Shown here one piece after another: positions 1 through 9,600 of a stretch of DNA of 64,000 bases. The notes beneath the pieces are model-generated. The model saw nothing but the letters and a program-made list of their open reading frames with translations, had not been told where the DNA came from and ran no database searches. The DNA lies in assembly GCF_000092045.1 (NCBI RefSeq), contig NC_007761.1:3642001-3706000 (forward strand), in the 5' to 3' direction. Origin of the DNA: Rhizobium etli CFN 42. GTDB lineage: Bacteria > Pseudomonadota > Alphaproteobacteria > Rhizobiales > Rhizobiaceae. The position numbers and the translations under genes were made by a program. Within the stretch, counting starts at the first letter, position 1, and each line of letters starts with the position of its first letter.

Positions 1-625
1 CATTGCCGATGGTAACGACATCGGCGCCGAGCTCCCAGAGCACGGCCGGCGCGACCTTGTAGGCAGCACCATTGGCGCAATCGATCGCGACCCTCAGCCC
101 CTGCAGCGTCACGTCGCGCGGCAGCGTGCGCTTGGCATGTTCGATATAACGGTCATGCACGCCGTCGACACGTTTGGCCCGGCCGATATCGTCGGATTTA
201 GCAAGCTGCGCGTTCAGATCCTTTTCGAGCAGATCCTCGATCTCGGCCTCGATGTCGTCTGAAAGCTTGTAGCCGTCGGGCCCAAAAAGCTTGATGCCGT
301 TATCTTCATAAGGATTGTGCGAAGCGGAGATCATCACGCCGATATCGCAGCGCAACGAACGCGTTAACATGGCGACGGCGGGCGTCGGGATCGGGCCGAG
401 AATGAAGGCGTCGAGGCCCGCAGCCGTGAAGCCCGCCACCATGGCATTCTCAAGCATATAGCCGGAAAGGCGCGTATCCTTGCCGATCACGACGCGATGA
501 CGGTGGTTGCCCCGGCGGAAGATCGTGCCGGCGGCGATGCCGACCCGCATGGCGAGATCCGGCGTCATCGGAAAGACGTTGGATTGACCGCGAATACCGT
601 CCGTACCGAAATAGCGTCTTTTCAT
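1..625 (-). CDS. glmM: Phosphoglucosamine mutase GlmM (C-terminus beyond window)
   Basis: Converts glucosamine-6-phosphate to glucosamine-1-phosphate in the cytoplasm, feeding UDP-GlcNAc for peptidoglycan and LPS. The reading frame begins [13 protein letters not shown], the typical family start, at the ATG at 623-625, preceded by an AGGAG ribosome site. The phosphoserine loop is visible around residue 100 as [14 protein letters not shown], where the Ser of SASHNP is the phosphorylated catalytic residue. About 208 of the usual ~450 residues are present; the rest lies left of position 1. It follows ftsH on the same strand, as in many bacteria (ftsH-glmM). A terminator lies between the two, so it probably has some transcription of its own. 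Identification is firm. Confidence 0.95.
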   Translation of the reverse strand, partial: MKRRYFGTDGIRGQSNVFPMTPDLAMRVGIAAGTIFRRGNHRHRVVIGKDTRLSGYMLENAMVAGFTAAGLDAFILGPIPTPAVAMLTRSLRCDIGVMISASHNPYEDNGIKLFGPDGYKLSDDIEAEIEDLLEKDLNAQLAKSDDIGRAKRVDGVHDRYIEHAKRTLPRDVTLQGLRVAIDCANGAAYKVAPAVLWELGADVVTIGN

Positions 626-808
626 CTGCACTCCTGCGCTTTGGCGCGCCATTCAAGGCAGCGCATCGTTCCAAGCAAATCCGGCTTCAGTGGATTGTCG
701 TCAGTCCAGGAGCGTGATTCATGCTTGCTTCTCTTCAGCGGAATGCCACAAATTGCGGCAATCGGCACGTAAATTAGCGAGAAAAATGATTATATCCCGT
801 TACCAATG

Positions 809-844
809 AAAAAGGCCGGATCTCCCATAGCGGAAATCCGGCCT
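809..844 (-). terminator. Intrinsic terminator after ftsH
   Basis: Inverted repeat AGGCCGGAT (813-821) / ATCCGGCCT (836-844) with a 14-nt loop. Read on the minus strand it is followed by a run of five T (809-813), so it ends ftsH transcripts about 25 nt past the stop codon. Confidence 0.75.
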
Positions 845-866
845 GTTTTCGAGATCGCGTCGCAAC

Positions 867-2798
867 TCAATGCGGCTGCGGTTCGAGACCGGCTTCGGGC
901 TCATCGCCCTTGGTGGCAGGCCGCACGCCGGCCTTCGGAACGGCCGATCCACGGCTCGGCGGCGAATCGTCGCCGAGATCGCGGGAGGGCTTCTCACCGC
1001 GGATCAGCGCCTTGATCTCATCCCCGGTCAAAGTCTCGTATTCGAGCAGACCTTCGGCAAGGGCGACGAACTCGTCGTGCTTTTCCGTCAGGATCGTTCG
1101 GGCCTGCGTGTAGGCTTCGTCGATCAGGCGGCGCACTTCATTGTCGATCTTCTGCGCGGTCGCTTCCGAAACATTCTTCGACTGCGAAACCGAGTGACCG
1201 AGGAAGACTTCCTGCTGGTTCTCGCCATAGGCGACCTGACCGAGCTGATCGGAGAAGCCCCACTGCGTGACCATGGCGCGGGCAAGCTTAGTGGCCTGCT
1301 CGATATCGGAAGACGCGCCCGAAGTGATGTTCTCCTTGCCAAAGGTGAGTTCCTCGGCGACGCGGCCGCCCATCATGATGCAAAGGCGCGAGACCATCCA
1401 TTTGTAGCTCATCGAGTAGCGATCGCCCTCGGGAAGCTGCATAACCATACCGAGCGCACGACCACGCGGAATGATCGTCGCCTTGTGCAGCGGATCGGCA
1501 ACGGCGACGTTGAGCGCGGTGATGGCGTGGCCGGCCTCATGATACGCGGTGAGCTTCTTCTCCGCTTCGGTCATTGCCGAAGAACGACGCTCGGCGCCCA
1601 TCATGATCTTGTCCTTGGCGTCCTCGAACTCCTGCATGGTGACGACGCGCTTGTTGCGGCGGGCAGCCATGAGGGCCGCTTCGTTGACGAGGTTCATCAG
1701 ATCGGCACCGGAAAAACCCGGCGTGCCGCGGGCGAGAACCTTGAGATCGACATTCGGCGCCAGCGGAACGTTGCGGGCATGCACCTTGAGGATGCGCTCA
1801 CGGCCGACAATATCTGGGTTCGGCACCACGACCTGGCGGTCGAAACGGCCGGGACGCAGCAGTGCGGGATCGAGAACATCAGGGCGGTTGGTAGCGGCGA
1901 TCAGGATCACGCCTTCATTCGCCTCGAAGCCATCCATTTCGACGAGCAACTGGTTCAGCGTCTGCTCGCGTTCGTCATTGCCGCCGCCGAGACCGGCGCC
2001 ACGATGACGGCCGACGGCATCGATTTCGTCGATGAAGATGATGCAGGGCGCATTCTTCTTCGCCTGCTCGAACATGTCACGCACGCGGCTTGCACCGACG
2101 CCGACGAACATTTCGACGAAGTCGGAACCGGAAATGGTGAAGAAGGGCACGTTGGCTTCGCCGGCGACCGAGCGGGCGAGCAGCGTCTTACCGGTGCCCG
2201 GAGGACCGACGAGCAGCACGCCACGCGGAATTTTACCGCCGAGTCGCTGGAACTTCTGCGGATCACGCAGGAATTCGACGATTTCCTCGAGGTCCTGCTT
2301 GGCCTCGTCGACGCCGGCGACGTCATCAAAGGTCACCCGGCCATGCGCTTCCGTCAGGAGCTTGGCCTTGGACTTGCCGAAACCCATCGCGCCGCGCGAG
2401 CCGCCCTGCATCTGCCGCATGAAAAACAGCCAGACGCCGAGAATGAGAAGCATCGGCAACAGCGTGCCGAGATAGCTCAAAAAACCCGAAGAACCATCCG
2501 TTTCGGGACGGGCGGAAACCAGCACATTCTTCTGCTGCAGGCGATCGAGCAGGCTGTCGTCGATGACAGGCGAATAGGTCTGGAAGGTGGAGCCATTTTC
2601 AACATAGCTTCCGGAGACTCGGTTGCCCGTGACCACGACCTCCTTCACGCGGCCCGCATCGACCTCACGCAGAAACTGCGAATAAGGGATATCGCGGGAG
2701 CCCGTCTGCGCCGGCGCCGTCTGAAACATGCTGAAAAGGGCGATCAGCAGAAGCGCGATGATCGCCCACAATGCGAAATTACGTAAGTTAGGGTTCAT
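867..2798 (-). CDS. ftsH: ATP-dependent zinc metalloprotease FtsH
   Basis: Membrane-anchored AAA protease that degrades unneeded or misfolded membrane and regulatory proteins. The protein from [11 protein letters not shown] is 643 residues. It has a transmembrane helix at ~8-26, a periplasmic segment, a second helix at ~110-128, Walker A GPPGTGKT at 198-205, Walker B IIFIDEID near 253-260, and the zinc site HEAGH at 420-424. The start at 2798 is preferred over an upstream in-frame Met at 2813 because GGGGAG sits five bases before it and family members begin MNxNxRN. The C-terminus is acidic and disordered. It lies downstream of tilS with a 97-nt gap, the classic tilS-ftsH order. Confidence 0.97.
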   Translation of the reverse strand: MNPNLRNFALWAIIALLLIALFSMFQTAPAQTGSRDIPYSQFLREVDAGRVKEVVVTGNRVSGSYVENGSTFQTYSPVIDDSLLDRLQQKNVLVSARPETDGSSGFLSYLGTLLPMLLILGVWLFFMRQMQGGSRGAMGFGKSKAKLLTEAHGRVTFDDVAGVDEAKQDLEEIVEFLRDPQKFQRLGGKIPRGVLLVGPPGTGKTLLARSVAGEANVPFFTISGSDFVEMFVGVGASRVRDMFEQAKKNAPCIIFIDEIDAVGRHRGAGLGGGNDEREQTLNQLLVEMDGFEANEGVILIAATNRPDVLDPALLRPGRFDRQVVVPNPDIVGRERILKVHARNVPLAPNVDLKVLARGTPGFSGADLMNLVNEAALMAARRNKRVVTMQEFEDAKDKIMMGAERRSSAMTEAEKKLTAYHEAGHAITALNVAVADPLHKATIIPRGRALGMVMQLPEGDRYSMSYKWMVSRLCIMMGGRVAEELTFGKENITSGASSDIEQATKLARAMVTQWGFSDQLGQVAYGENQQEVFLGHSVSQSKNVSEATAQKIDNEVRRLIDEAYTQARTILTEKHDEFVALAEGLLEYETLTGDEIKALIRGEKPSRDLGDDSPPSRGSAVPKAGVRPATKGDEPEAGLEPQPH

Positions 2799-2895
2799 TG
2801 AACTCCCCAGCACTGCAACAGCCGCCTCATGGCGACCGTCTTATTAGGTTCTAACATAGGGTTGCGCCGCGCTATTGCCAAGGCAATCCCCCAAG

Positions 2896-4356
2896 TCAGA
2901 TGGTTTTTCCGTCAATACTTCTTAAAGGCAGCCCCGCATAGGGCGCCATCGCGAAAACCGCCGAAAGCCTGTCGGCAAAGATGAAATCAAATCGTGTCAA
3001 AAAGCGGTCGAAGGGGGCGAAATAGGGCGTCAGTTCAGCCGTTAAAGCGGATTTTGAGGATAAATAGGCTCCATCTGAGGATAAGGCGGGCGCCGAGGCG
3101 ATGGCGCGTTTCCACGCCGCCTTGGGCAGGTGCTTGCCCCACCCTCCCTCATTCCTGTGCTTGTCACAGGAATTCAGTGCGCCAAAGTTCTTGGGCGCAC
3201 AAGACTCGTTACGCATCGATGAGTCATTCACCGCGCCAACGCGCGGTGGCTGGATTCCTGTGACGGGCACAGGAATGAGGGAGGAGCGCGTGGTCTGAGC
3301 TTCCACGCTGATGGTCGTTCCTAACCGGTTTTCAACGCGGAACCTCCCATCCCAAACTCCAGCCTCCCCCGGCCGCAATACCAGCGGCATTATCCCCCGG
3401 TTCTCCCGTGCCAGATAAAGCCCGTCGCGCCTGAGATCGAACACTACCCTGCCGGCGGTCATCCGTCCCAGCCCGCTGCCGGAGGCGAATGCGAGAATAC
3501 GGTCCATCTGCACCCTGCCCGGCACGAACGGCTGCCCGCCGAACACCGCCGTCAGACGGCCGAGGGTATAATCGAGGACCGCACGGTCCTGCCGCAACCC
3601 CTCGGGCATCACCTGCCCAAGCACGCCGCCGTGAAGCTGGAAATGACGATCCAGCCATTCGCCGGCGCGAGACGAGAGAGTGAGCCGCTCTTCCCAGACT
3701 GCGCGAATATCCGTCGGCATCGCAGGACCCGCAGATAGCTGCCGGCGCGTCCGCACACGCTCGTACCTGATATCTTCATTGCTCGGATCGTCGATCCATC
3801 GCACACCCCGCGCCCGCAGGAAAGCGCGGATATCCGCCCGGGTGGCAAAAAGAAGCGGCCGCAGGATCCAGAGGCGCCGGTCGAAGAGCACGGCGTCGGC
3901 GATGCCGCTCGAAAGCTGCTCCGTTCGCATCCCGCGCATCCGCAGCGTTTCGCGCTGGTCGTCCAGCGTATGGCCGGTGACGATCAGGTTGGCGCCGAGC
4001 GCTTCCGCTGCGTCAGCCAGAAGGCTGTAACGGGCCTCGCGGGCAGCGGCCATGATGCCGGTTTTCGGCTTTTCGCCCTGCCATCTAGCGATCATATGGG
4101 GAATGCCGAGGGATGCACAGAGGGCTGCGACCTCTCGCGCTTCGTCGGCGGAGCCGGCGCGTAGCCCGTGATCGACGGTGGCGGCACAGAGAGACATTTC
4201 AAGATCAGGTGCGGCCTTCATGGCTTCGGCGAGGAGGAGAAGCAGGCCGGTAGAATCGCTGCCGCCCGAGATCGCGACGAGAATGCACGCGGGGCTTTGA
4301 AGCGACGTAAGAAACTGGACAATCGCCTCTCGAGGCGATGTGGCCTCCGAAGACAT
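2896..4356 (-). CDS. tilS: tRNA(Ile)-lysidine synthase TilS carrying an in-frame repeat insertion
   Basis: Modifies C34 of tRNA-Ile(CAU) to lysidine so that the tRNA reads AUA; normally essential. The PP-loop ATP motif ISGGSDSTG is at ~28-36, followed by DHGLRAG and VTGHTLDDQRET, all diagnostic of TilS. The 486-residue length is larger than expected because residues ~358-405 (DNA 3143-3284) are encoded by an interspersed palindromic repeat that is also found in two intergenic places in this window. The reading frame stays open through the repeat and resumes into a plausible C-terminal tail. The insertion is in the C-terminal region, outside the catalytic core, so function is probably kept (inference). 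It starts 11 nt after the cpoB stop, probably co-transcribed with it. Confidence 0.93.
   Translation of the reverse strand: MSSEATSPREAIVQFLTSLQSPACILVAISGGSDSTGLLLLLAEAMKAAPDLEMSLCAATVDHGLRAGSADEAREVAALCASLGIPHMIARWQGEKPKTGIMAAAREARYSLLADAAEALGANLIVTGHTLDDQRETLRMRGMRTEQLSSGIADAVLFDRRLWILRPLLFATRADIRAFLRARGVRWIDDPSNEDIRYERVRTRRQLSAGPAMPTDIRAVWEERLTLSSRAGEWLDRHFQLHGGVLGQVMPEGLRQDRAVLDYTLGRLTAVFGGQPFVPGRVQMDRILAFASGSGLGRMTAGRVVFDLRRDGLYLARENRGIMPLVLRPGEAGVWDGRFRVENRLGTTISVEAQTTRSSLIPVPVTGIQPPRVGAVNDSSMRNESCAPKNFGALNSCDKHRNEGGWGKHLPKAAWKRAIASAPALSSDGAYLSSKSALTAELTPYFAPFDRFLTRFDFIFADRLSAVFAMAPYAGLPLRSIDGKTI
3143..3284. repeat. Palindromic interspersed repeat, copy A (inside tilS)
   Basis: A ~142 bp element whose two ends are inverted copies of about 31 bp with roughly two mismatches. 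Each end itself contains the dyad ATTCCTGTG...CACAGGAAT. Internal hairpins TGCGCC/GGCGCA and ACCGCGC/CGCGCGGT would give a branched fold. Copies B (12560-12695) and C (47563-47704) share the ends and the middle. Here it is translated on the minus strand as part of TilS, giving peptide pieces such as VTGIQPPRVGAVNDSS and SCDKHRNEG. It resembles the class of mosaic or palindromic elements known in rhizobia (RIME-like), but the exact family was not matched. Confidence 0.88.
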
Positions 4357-4367
4357 TCCGGAAGCCC

Positions 4368-5357
4368 TCAGCAGGCGAGGCGTTTCTGTTCGCTCGCAAC
4401 CTTGCTTATGACGGCGCGCGACGCCTTCGGATAACGCTTCGAGACTTCACGCAGGGTCGCGCAGGCCGTCTCCTTATTGTCGAGGGCCGCAAGCGACATG
4501 CCGAGCTTCAAGAGCATTTCCGGCGCTTTTTCCGAGCTGCCGTATTTCTGATGCGCGTTGAGGAAAGTCTTGGCCGCCTCGTTGTATTTGCCCTGCGAAT
4601 AGAGCGCTTCGCCGAGCCAGAAATTGGCGTCCGCCGCCCGCGCACTGCTCGGGTAACGGGCGATGTACTGGTTGAATTCCTCCTCGGCCGTGCCGTAATC
4701 GCCTGACAGCACGTGGCCATAAGCGGCCTTGTACTGATCCGCCTCGCTGCCGAGCGAGGCCGTCTGCTGCGGCGTGCCGCTGTTGGCTCTGGGAATCGGG
4801 CCGGAACCGATGGTGGCATTTTCGTCGACGCTTCCGCCGATCGCATTGCCGTTCTGGTCGAACTCGATCGAGCCGAGCTGCTTCGGCGGCTGGCCGAGGC
4901 CGGTATTATCAGGCACGTCGGTGGAGGGAGCCGTTTCGGCTCCCTGCGGTGCTTGGATCACTCTTGCAACATCATCGCTCCCCGACGCGGCAGGAGCGGC
5001 ATCTGTCTCGCTCTTTTTGACCGGAGCCTTGGCGCCACCGCCGCCGGCGCCGGTTTTTTCGAGCTGCTGGAAGCGGAATTCATTGTCTTCCTGCTGCTTG
5101 CGGATCGTCTCCTGCATCTGCAGGAGCTGAAAGCTCATCTCCTCGATTCGGCCGTTCAGCTGCCGCATCTGCTCTTCGAGCTGCTGCACACGAATCTCAG
5201 CGTCGCCGCTCTGCACCTTGACGACAGGCGGCGCTGCCTGGTTTTCCGCCGATCGGCCGCCGAGGTGCAGCCCGAAGAACGAGGCCGAATACGCCGCTCG
5301 TTCGCTCCCGGTCATAGCCGCCAGGCACAGCATGCCTGCCACGACAAGTTTCTTCAT
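4368..5357 (-). CDS. cpoB: Tol-Pal associated periplasmic protein CpoB (YbgF)
   Basis: Periplasmic protein that couples Tol-Pal activity to septal peptidoglycan synthesis. The 329-residue protein starts MKKLVVAGMLCLAAMTG with a signal peptide ending near AYSA. It continues with a coiled coil (~45-105, EIRVQQLEEQMRQLNGRI), a low-complexity Ala/Pro/Ser linker, and C-terminal TPR repeats (DQYKAAYGHVLSGDYGTAEEEF, ANFWLGEALYSQGKYNEAA; ~205-329). The ATG at 5355-5357 is chosen because a signal peptide follows at once and AGGACG precedes it; upstream in-frame residues are uncharged noise. Gene order pal-cpoB is the standard one. Confidence 0.93.
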   Translation of the reverse strand: MKKLVVAGMLCLAAMTGSERAAYSASFFGLHLGGRSAENQAAPPVVKVQSGDAEIRVQQLEEQMRQLNGRIEEMSFQLLQMQETIRKQQEDNEFRFQQLEKTGAGGGGAKAPVKKSETDAAPAASGSDDVARVIQAPQGAETAPSTDVPDNTGLGQPPKQLGSIEFDQNGNAIGGSVDENATIGSGPIPRANSGTPQQTASLGSEADQYKAAYGHVLSGDYGTAEEEFNQYIARYPSSARAADANFWLGEALYSQGKYNEAAKTFLNAHQKYGSSEKAPEMLLKLGMSLAALDNKETACATLREVSKRYPKASRAVISKVASEQKRLAC

Positions 5358-5456
5358 ATGTATCGTCCTGTCCCAGGTGATTCTTCGCGCCTTGAGGCAC
5401 GAACAGGAGATTTTTCCAATTGCTGTCAAAAAGCAACGGAGTCTGGCCAAAGTGTG

Positions 5457-5490
5457 GTCAAAAAGAAAGGCGGCCCCTGATGGGACCGCC
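5457..5490 (-). terminator. Intrinsic terminator between pal and cpoB
   Basis: Stem GGCGGCCCC (5469-5477) / GGGACCGCC (5482-5490) with loop TGAT. On the minus strand it is followed by a T-rich tract (5457-5468). It lies 27 nt past the pal stop, so it likely makes cpoB expression partly separate from the upstream tol genes. Confidence 0.65.
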
Positions 5491-5516
5491 TCGGTAAAAC
5501 CAATTATAGCTGGAAA

Positions 5517-6053
5517 TTACATGCCGGCGCCGCCGAGCACGGTGACCGCGCGGCGGTTCTGCGACCAGCAGGAAATATCGTCACAGACGGCGACCGGCCG
5601 TTCCTTGCCGTAGGAGATCGTCTTCATGCGCTGCGCCGGAACGCCGCGCGAAGCGAGGTAGTCCTTGGTAGCAGCAGCACGACGGGCCCCGAGTGCCAAG
5701 TTGTATTCGCGGGTGCCGCGTTCGTCGGCATGGCCTTCAACGGTGATCTGGTAGTTCGGGTAACGACCGAGCCACTGTGCCTGACGGTCGAGCGTCTGGG
5801 CGGCATCGGCGCGGATCGACGTGGAGTCGGTATCGAAGAAGATTCGGTCGCCGACATTGACCGTGAAGTCCTGGGTCGAGCCCGGCGTCGCGGCGCCTGC
5901 GCCGAGACCCATGTCGCCGGCGCTGTTCGGCATGCCGCCGTTCTTCTTGTTCGCGCAGCTTGCAAGCGCGAGACCGGCCAGAAGCGCGATCATGACGGGG
6001 TTGCGGGCGAAATTCTGCATGCGGCTCATTGCCGGGGTGTGAATTCGGCTCAT
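5517..6053 (-). CDS. pal: Peptidoglycan-associated lipoprotein Pal
   Basis: Outer-membrane lipoprotein that grips peptidoglycan and binds TolB/TolA to hold the envelope together during constriction. The 178-residue product begins MSRIHTPAMSRMQ. It has a hydrophobic lipoprotein signal with lipobox LALASC (Cys near 33), a glycine-rich linker and a C-terminal OmpA-like domain (~75-178). That domain shows FFDTDSTSIRADA, the TVEGHADERGTREYNLALG peptidoglycan-binding loop and the SYGKERP motif. The start at 6053 has AGGAG seven bases upstream; a longer frame reaches 6242 but overlaps tolB and lacks support. Confidence 0.96.
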   Translation of the reverse strand: MSRIHTPAMSRMQNFARNPVMIALLAGLALASCANKKNGGMPNSAGDMGLGAGAATPGSTQDFTVNVGDRIFFDTDSTSIRADAAQTLDRQAQWLGRYPNYQITVEGHADERGTREYNLALGARRAAATKDYLASRGVPAQRMKTISYGKERPVAVCDDISCWSQNRRAVTVLGGAGM

Positions 6054-6204
6054 GGCCGGGTCTCCTTGCGATTTCAGGGTTTCCGGACAGTAACCGCACT
6101 CGGTTAACCGCCCCTCAAAGATTATGGTTAACAATTTACTGATTTGTCCCGTATCGCCGGGTTTCCACGACTTTAAGGCGACATGAAGGCATTTCTGCAC
6201 CCCG

Positions 6205-7515
6205 CTACTCCAGCAGCGGTGACCAGGCCGGGTCGGAAGCATAGCTCGGCGTCTTGACCAGCTGCTCGTTATAACCGGTCAGATCGATCGAGTAGAGCTG
6301 CGGACCGCCTGCGCCCGCCGCCTGGCGGAAGAACATCAGCACGCGGCCGTTCGGCGCCCACGTCGGGCCCTCATTGTGGAAGCCGGATGTCAGGATGCGC
6401 TCGCCCGAGCCATCCGGCTTCATTACGCCGATCGAGAACTTGCCGCCGGACTGTTTGGTGAAGGCGATGAGATCGCCACGCGGCGACCAGACCGGCGTCG
6501 AATAGGAGCCGTCGCCGAAGGAAATACGGGTTTGGCCCGAGCCGTCGGCGTTCATCACATAGATCTGCGGCTTGCCACCGCGGTCGCTTTCGAAGCTGAC
6601 GCGCGCGCCATCCGGCGAATAGGAAGGCGACGTGTCGATCGCCGCCGTCGAGGTCAGCCGCGTTGTCGTGCGCGAGCGCAGGTCCATCGTATAGATGTTG
6701 GAATTGCCTTCCTGCTGAAGGCTCATGATCACCTTCTGCCCATCCGGTGAAAAACGGGGCGAGAAGGTCATGCCGGGGAAGTTGCCGACGACCTCGCGCT
6801 GCCCGGTTTCGAGCTGCAGCAGATAGACGCGCGGCTGCTGGTTGGCGAAAGACATGTAGGTGACTTCCTGCCGGCTCGGAGAGAAGCGCGGGGTCAACAC
6901 GAGGTCGCTGCCATCGGTCAGCGTCCGCACGTTGAAACCGTCCTGGTCCATGATCGCCAGCTGGCGCTTGCGCTGCTGCTTGGTGCCGGATTCGGAGACG
7001 AAGACGACGCGGGTGTCGAAGTACCCCTCTTCACCAGTGATCTGCTTGTAAATTGCGTCGGCGATGATATGGGCGACACGCCGCCAGTTCTCCGGCTGCG
7101 TATAAAACTGCTGACCAGTCATCTGCTGCCCAGCGAAGGTATCCCAGAGACGGAATTCGGCGCGAAGACGCCCATCCGCTTCCTGCGTGACACGGCCGGT
7201 TACCAGCGCCTGGGCGTTGATGACCTTCCAGTCCTCGAAGCGCGGCGCAGCATCCGGATTGGAGATCTTCTCGATGAAGGCGGTCTTGTTGATTGGCGCA
7301 AACAGACCGGAACGTTGCAGGTCGGCAGCGATGACCTGCGAGACCTGCGCGCCCATATCGCCCTGCAGGAAGTCCGTCACCGCGATTGGTAGCGGCTGGA
7401 TATTACCCTTGTTGATATTGAGCTCGACAAGAGCGTTCGCCGGAGTCGTAAAGGCTGCGGCACCGACCAGACCGGCGACGACCATCAGGGCGCGGATGAG
7501 GGAACACTTGACCAT
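6205..7515 (-). CDS. tolB: Tol-Pal system beta-propeller protein TolB
   Basis: Periplasmic protein linking the inner-membrane TolQRA complex to Pal. The 436-residue product has a signal peptide ([28 protein letters not shown] is split here only by length limits: it ends at PANA, ~28). An N-terminal domain is followed by WD/TolB-propeller repeats of the type [28 protein letters not shown] from ~200 on. The ATG at 7513-7515 follows GAAAGG by about 11 nt; a GTG at 7536 in the same frame would add seven residues before the signal peptide and is less likely. Confidence 0.95.
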   Translation of the reverse strand: MVKCSLIRALMVVAGLVGAAAFTTPANALVELNINKGNIQPLPIAVTDFLQGDMGAQVSQVIAADLQRSGLFAPINKTAFIEKISNPDAAPRFEDWKVINAQALVTGRVTQEADGRLRAEFRLWDTFAGQQMTGQQFYTQPENWRRVAHIIADAIYKQITGEEGYFDTRVVFVSESGTKQQRKRQLAIMDQDGFNVRTLTDGSDLVLTPRFSPSRQEVTYMSFANQQPRVYLLQLETGQREVVGNFPGMTFSPRFSPDGQKVIMSLQQEGNSNIYTMDLRSRTTTRLTSTAAIDTSPSYSPDGARVSFESDRGGKPQIYVMNADGSGQTRISFGDGSYSTPVWSPRGDLIAFTKQSGGKFSIGVMKPDGSGERILTSGFHNEGPTWAPNGRVLMFFRQAAGAGGPQLYSIDLTGYNEQLVKTPSYASDPAWSPLLE

Positions 7516-7537
7516 GTCAAACAAGCCTTTCAGCACT

Positions 7538-7975
7538 TTATAGGTTCAGTTGGCTGGCGTCGAAGTTCAAAATCACTTCCTTCCAGGCATCGTATTTGTC
7601 TTTTGGAAACATCGTGTAAGGAGCTGCACGGATGATTGCGCGACGAGCGGCGTCGGTAATGATTTTCCGTGTGCGCTCGCTACCGCCACTGACCTCCGCC
7701 TCAGGAGAGCCTATAACGCGACCGTCCTTATCAAGACGCACATGGAACATTAGATGAACGCTTCCCGCATCCTTTAAGTCGCCGGGCAGGAAGAAGCGAT
7801 CTTGAATGGCATTTCGCATCGCATTGATAGCTGCCTCGGTTAAAACCGGTGCTTTTTGATCGCTGTCTTCGCGGCTTTTCCTCTCCGCATACACGCTGAG
7901 CGGAAACGCAAAAGTGGCCATGAACATCGTCAGGATTCCGACGGCCTTCGCGAGATGGCATAAGCTTCGCAGCAT
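7538..7975 (-). CDS. Stand-alone TolA C-terminal-domain-like periplasmic protein
   Basis: Not a named family that I can identify, but clearly a paralogue of the end of TolA next door. Shared blocks are [15 protein letters not shown] (TolA: FQLDQAGNVVGDPE), [17 protein letters not shown] (GGPESTRQALKSSVYRA) and [20 protein letters not shown] (DKYEGENGWNEMRLTFDAS). The protein has 145 residues with a signal peptide (hydrophobic ~8-28, ending VYA) and no long helical linker, so it would be free in the periplasm. It may bind TolB or Pal without being driven by TolQR (inference). Its ATG directly abuts the tolA TAG stop and it ends 22 nt before tolB, so it belongs to the operon. Confidence 0.85.
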   Translation of the reverse strand: MLRSLCHLAKAVGILTMFMATFAFPLSVYAERKSREDSDQKAPVLTEAAINAMRNAIQDRFFLPGDLKDAGSVHLMFHVRLDKDGRVIGSPEAEVSGGSERTRKIITDAARRAIIRAAPYTMFPKDKYDAWKEVILNFDASQLNL

Positions 7976-9118
7976 CTAGATTCCCAAATCGCTTGCGTCG
8001 AAGGTAAGTCGCATTTCGTTCCAGCCGTTCTCGCCTTCATACTTATCTGCTGGCAAATTCTTGAGAGGAGATGATTTCATGACAGCGCGATAAACGCTGC
8101 TCTTAAGAGCTTGACGTGTCGATTCCGGCCCACCTGTCGCAATGACCTCTGGATCGCCAACTACATTCCCAGCTTGATCGAGTTGAAAACGAACCTGAAG
8201 CTGCACTTCGCTAGCGCCTGCTAGCCCTGAAACAACACTCCAGTTGCTGGAAATCTGGCTACGTACAGCATCCTCCTCGCTCTGGCTGAGTTTGGCTCCG
8301 CTGTTGCTCTTTTTATTCCCCAGCGAAGCCTCCTGCGTTGAGCGCTTGGCGCCGCCAGCGGATGGATCGGTCTTGTTCAGCAGAGCCGAAATCTCGTCGG
8401 CGTTGAAATCGCTCTTCATCGTCGAAGCCGATTTCGCCACTTCCTGCTTCTTGTCGGCCTTCTTCTTGTCCGTCGGTTTTTCAGCGGCCTTTGGCTCATC
8501 CGCCGGCTTTTCAGGCGGCTTCTCGGCAGCTTTTCGGGGCTCCGGGGGCTTTACCTGCGGCTTGACGACGGGCGTCGGCACCTTGTCCGGCAATGCTTCC
8601 GCATCGGGCTTCGGCGGTTCTTCAGGCTTGGCCTGTTCTTCCGGCGGCTTTTCCTCCGGCTTCGGCGGCGTCACTTCGACTGGCTTCGGCGGCGGAATGG
8701 AGGCGACCTCCTTCGGCTGCTCGACCTCGGTCTCTTCCTTGTTGACTTCCTTGACGTCGTTCGGCTTCGGATCAGTCGTCGGCAGCGGTTTTTCGCTCGA
8801 ATTCGCTGCCGCAGCCTCGGTATTGCTCGGCTTTGCGTTCGGAACCGGGGGCGTCTTCAGGTCGATATTGTTGTCGCCGGCGTTCTCCGCCAGCTGCGGG
8901 ATCGGCGGCCGAGTCGTCGGCACGGGCGCGGACGTTTCCTTCTTCGGAGCCGTCTTTTCTCCCTGCTGCATCTGGGTGATGGATTCCACCGGCACGAGAT
9001 CGACCGGCATCGCCTCGAAATCCTCGACCTTGAAGGATTCCGGCGCGCTCAAAGACACCATCGCCCAGGTCAGCACCAGGCAATGCAGAACAGCAGATGT
9101 GACGACGCTGGCCTTCAT
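7976..9118 (-). CDS. tolA: TolA, energy-transducing inner-membrane protein
   Basis: Spans the periplasm and transmits proton-motive energy from TolQR to Pal/TolB. The 380-residue protein has one N-terminal helix (~5-25, VVTSAVLHCLVLTWAMVSL). A very long Pro/Lys/Glu-rich segment (~60-245, repeated KPPEKP, PKPEEKPP type motifs) takes the place of the alanine-rich helix of E. coli TolA, as is usual in rhizobia. The C-terminal TonB/TolA-like domain is at ~270-380. It follows tolR by 8 nt. Reading through the low-complexity segment shows no frameshift. Confidence 0.93.
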   Translation of the reverse strand: MKASVVTSAVLHCLVLTWAMVSLSAPESFKVEDFEAMPVDLVPVESITQMQQGEKTAPKKETSAPVPTTRPPIPQLAENAGDNNIDLKTPPVPNAKPSNTEAAAANSSEKPLPTTDPKPNDVKEVNKEETEVEQPKEVASIPPPKPVEVTPPKPEEKPPEEQAKPEEPPKPDAEALPDKVPTPVVKPQVKPPEPRKAAEKPPEKPADEPKAAEKPTDKKKADKKQEVAKSASTMKSDFNADEISALLNKTDPSAGGAKRSTQEASLGNKKSNSGAKLSQSEEDAVRSQISSNWSVVSGLAGASEVQLQVRFQLDQAGNVVGDPEVIATGGPESTRQALKSSVYRAVMKSSPLKNLPADKYEGENGWNEMRLTFDASDLGI

Positions 9119-9126
9119 TTTGAGCG

Positions 9127-9582
9127 CTATTGGTCCTTCTTCTGCTGCGTCACGAGGCCAATATTCTTGAAACCGGCCCCCTGGATGCGAGCCATCACGT
9201 CGGCGATGACACCATAGGGCGCCGTCGCGTCGCCCCGCACGAAGATGCGTTCATTGTAGCCGGTGGTGGCGATCGCCTCGAGCTTGGCGGCGATCTCGGC
9301 GGCCGGGATCGGCGTTTCCTGCAGATAGACTTCGCCGCTATTCTTGACCGAGATCGTGATCGGCTGCGTCTCGGAATTCAGCGCCTTGGCCTGCGTTTCC
9401 GGCAGGTCGATCGGCACGCCGACCGTCATCATCGGAGCCGCGACCATGAAGATGATCAGAAGCACGAGCATGACGTCGACGAGCGGCGTCACGTTGATTT
9501 CGGAAATGACGGCCTTGTTCCGACCGCCGCGACGGCGGCGCCCGCCGCCTCCGCCGCCATTGCCTCCAACAGCCATACCCAT
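9127..9582 (-). CDS. tolR: TolR (ExbD-family) proton-channel subunit
   Basis: Inner-membrane partner of TolQ. The 151-residue protein has a Gly/Arg-rich N-terminus (GGNGGGGGGRRRRGG), then one helix with the proton-carrying Asp at ~36 in VTPLVDVMLVLLIIFMVAAP. The periplasmic domain follows (~60-145; EVYLQETPIPAAEIAAKL, VRGDATAPYGVIADVM). It is placed 18 nt after tolQ and 8 nt before tolA in the standard tolQRA order. The glycine/arginine-rich extension is longer than in enterobacterial TolR. Confidence 0.95.
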   Translation of the reverse strand: MGMAVGGNGGGGGGRRRRGGRNKAVISEINVTPLVDVMLVLLIIFMVAAPMMTVGVPIDLPETQAKALNSETQPITISVKNSGEVYLQETPIPAAEIAAKLEAIATTGYNERIFVRGDATAPYGVIADVMARIQGAGFKNIGLVTQQKKDQ

Positions 9583-9600
9583 CTGAGAATACTCCGTTGG

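Noticed and set aside
870..2786. 638-codon open frame on the plus strand opposite ftsH
   Set aside because: Antisense shadow of a GC-rich gene; low-complexity, Arg/His/Asp-rich product with no motif. FtsH on the other strand is certain.
7513..7536. GTG at 7536 as the tolB start
   Set aside because: Would add seven residues before a normal signal peptide; the ATG at 7515 has a GAAAGG sequence upstream and a proper signal sequence directly after.
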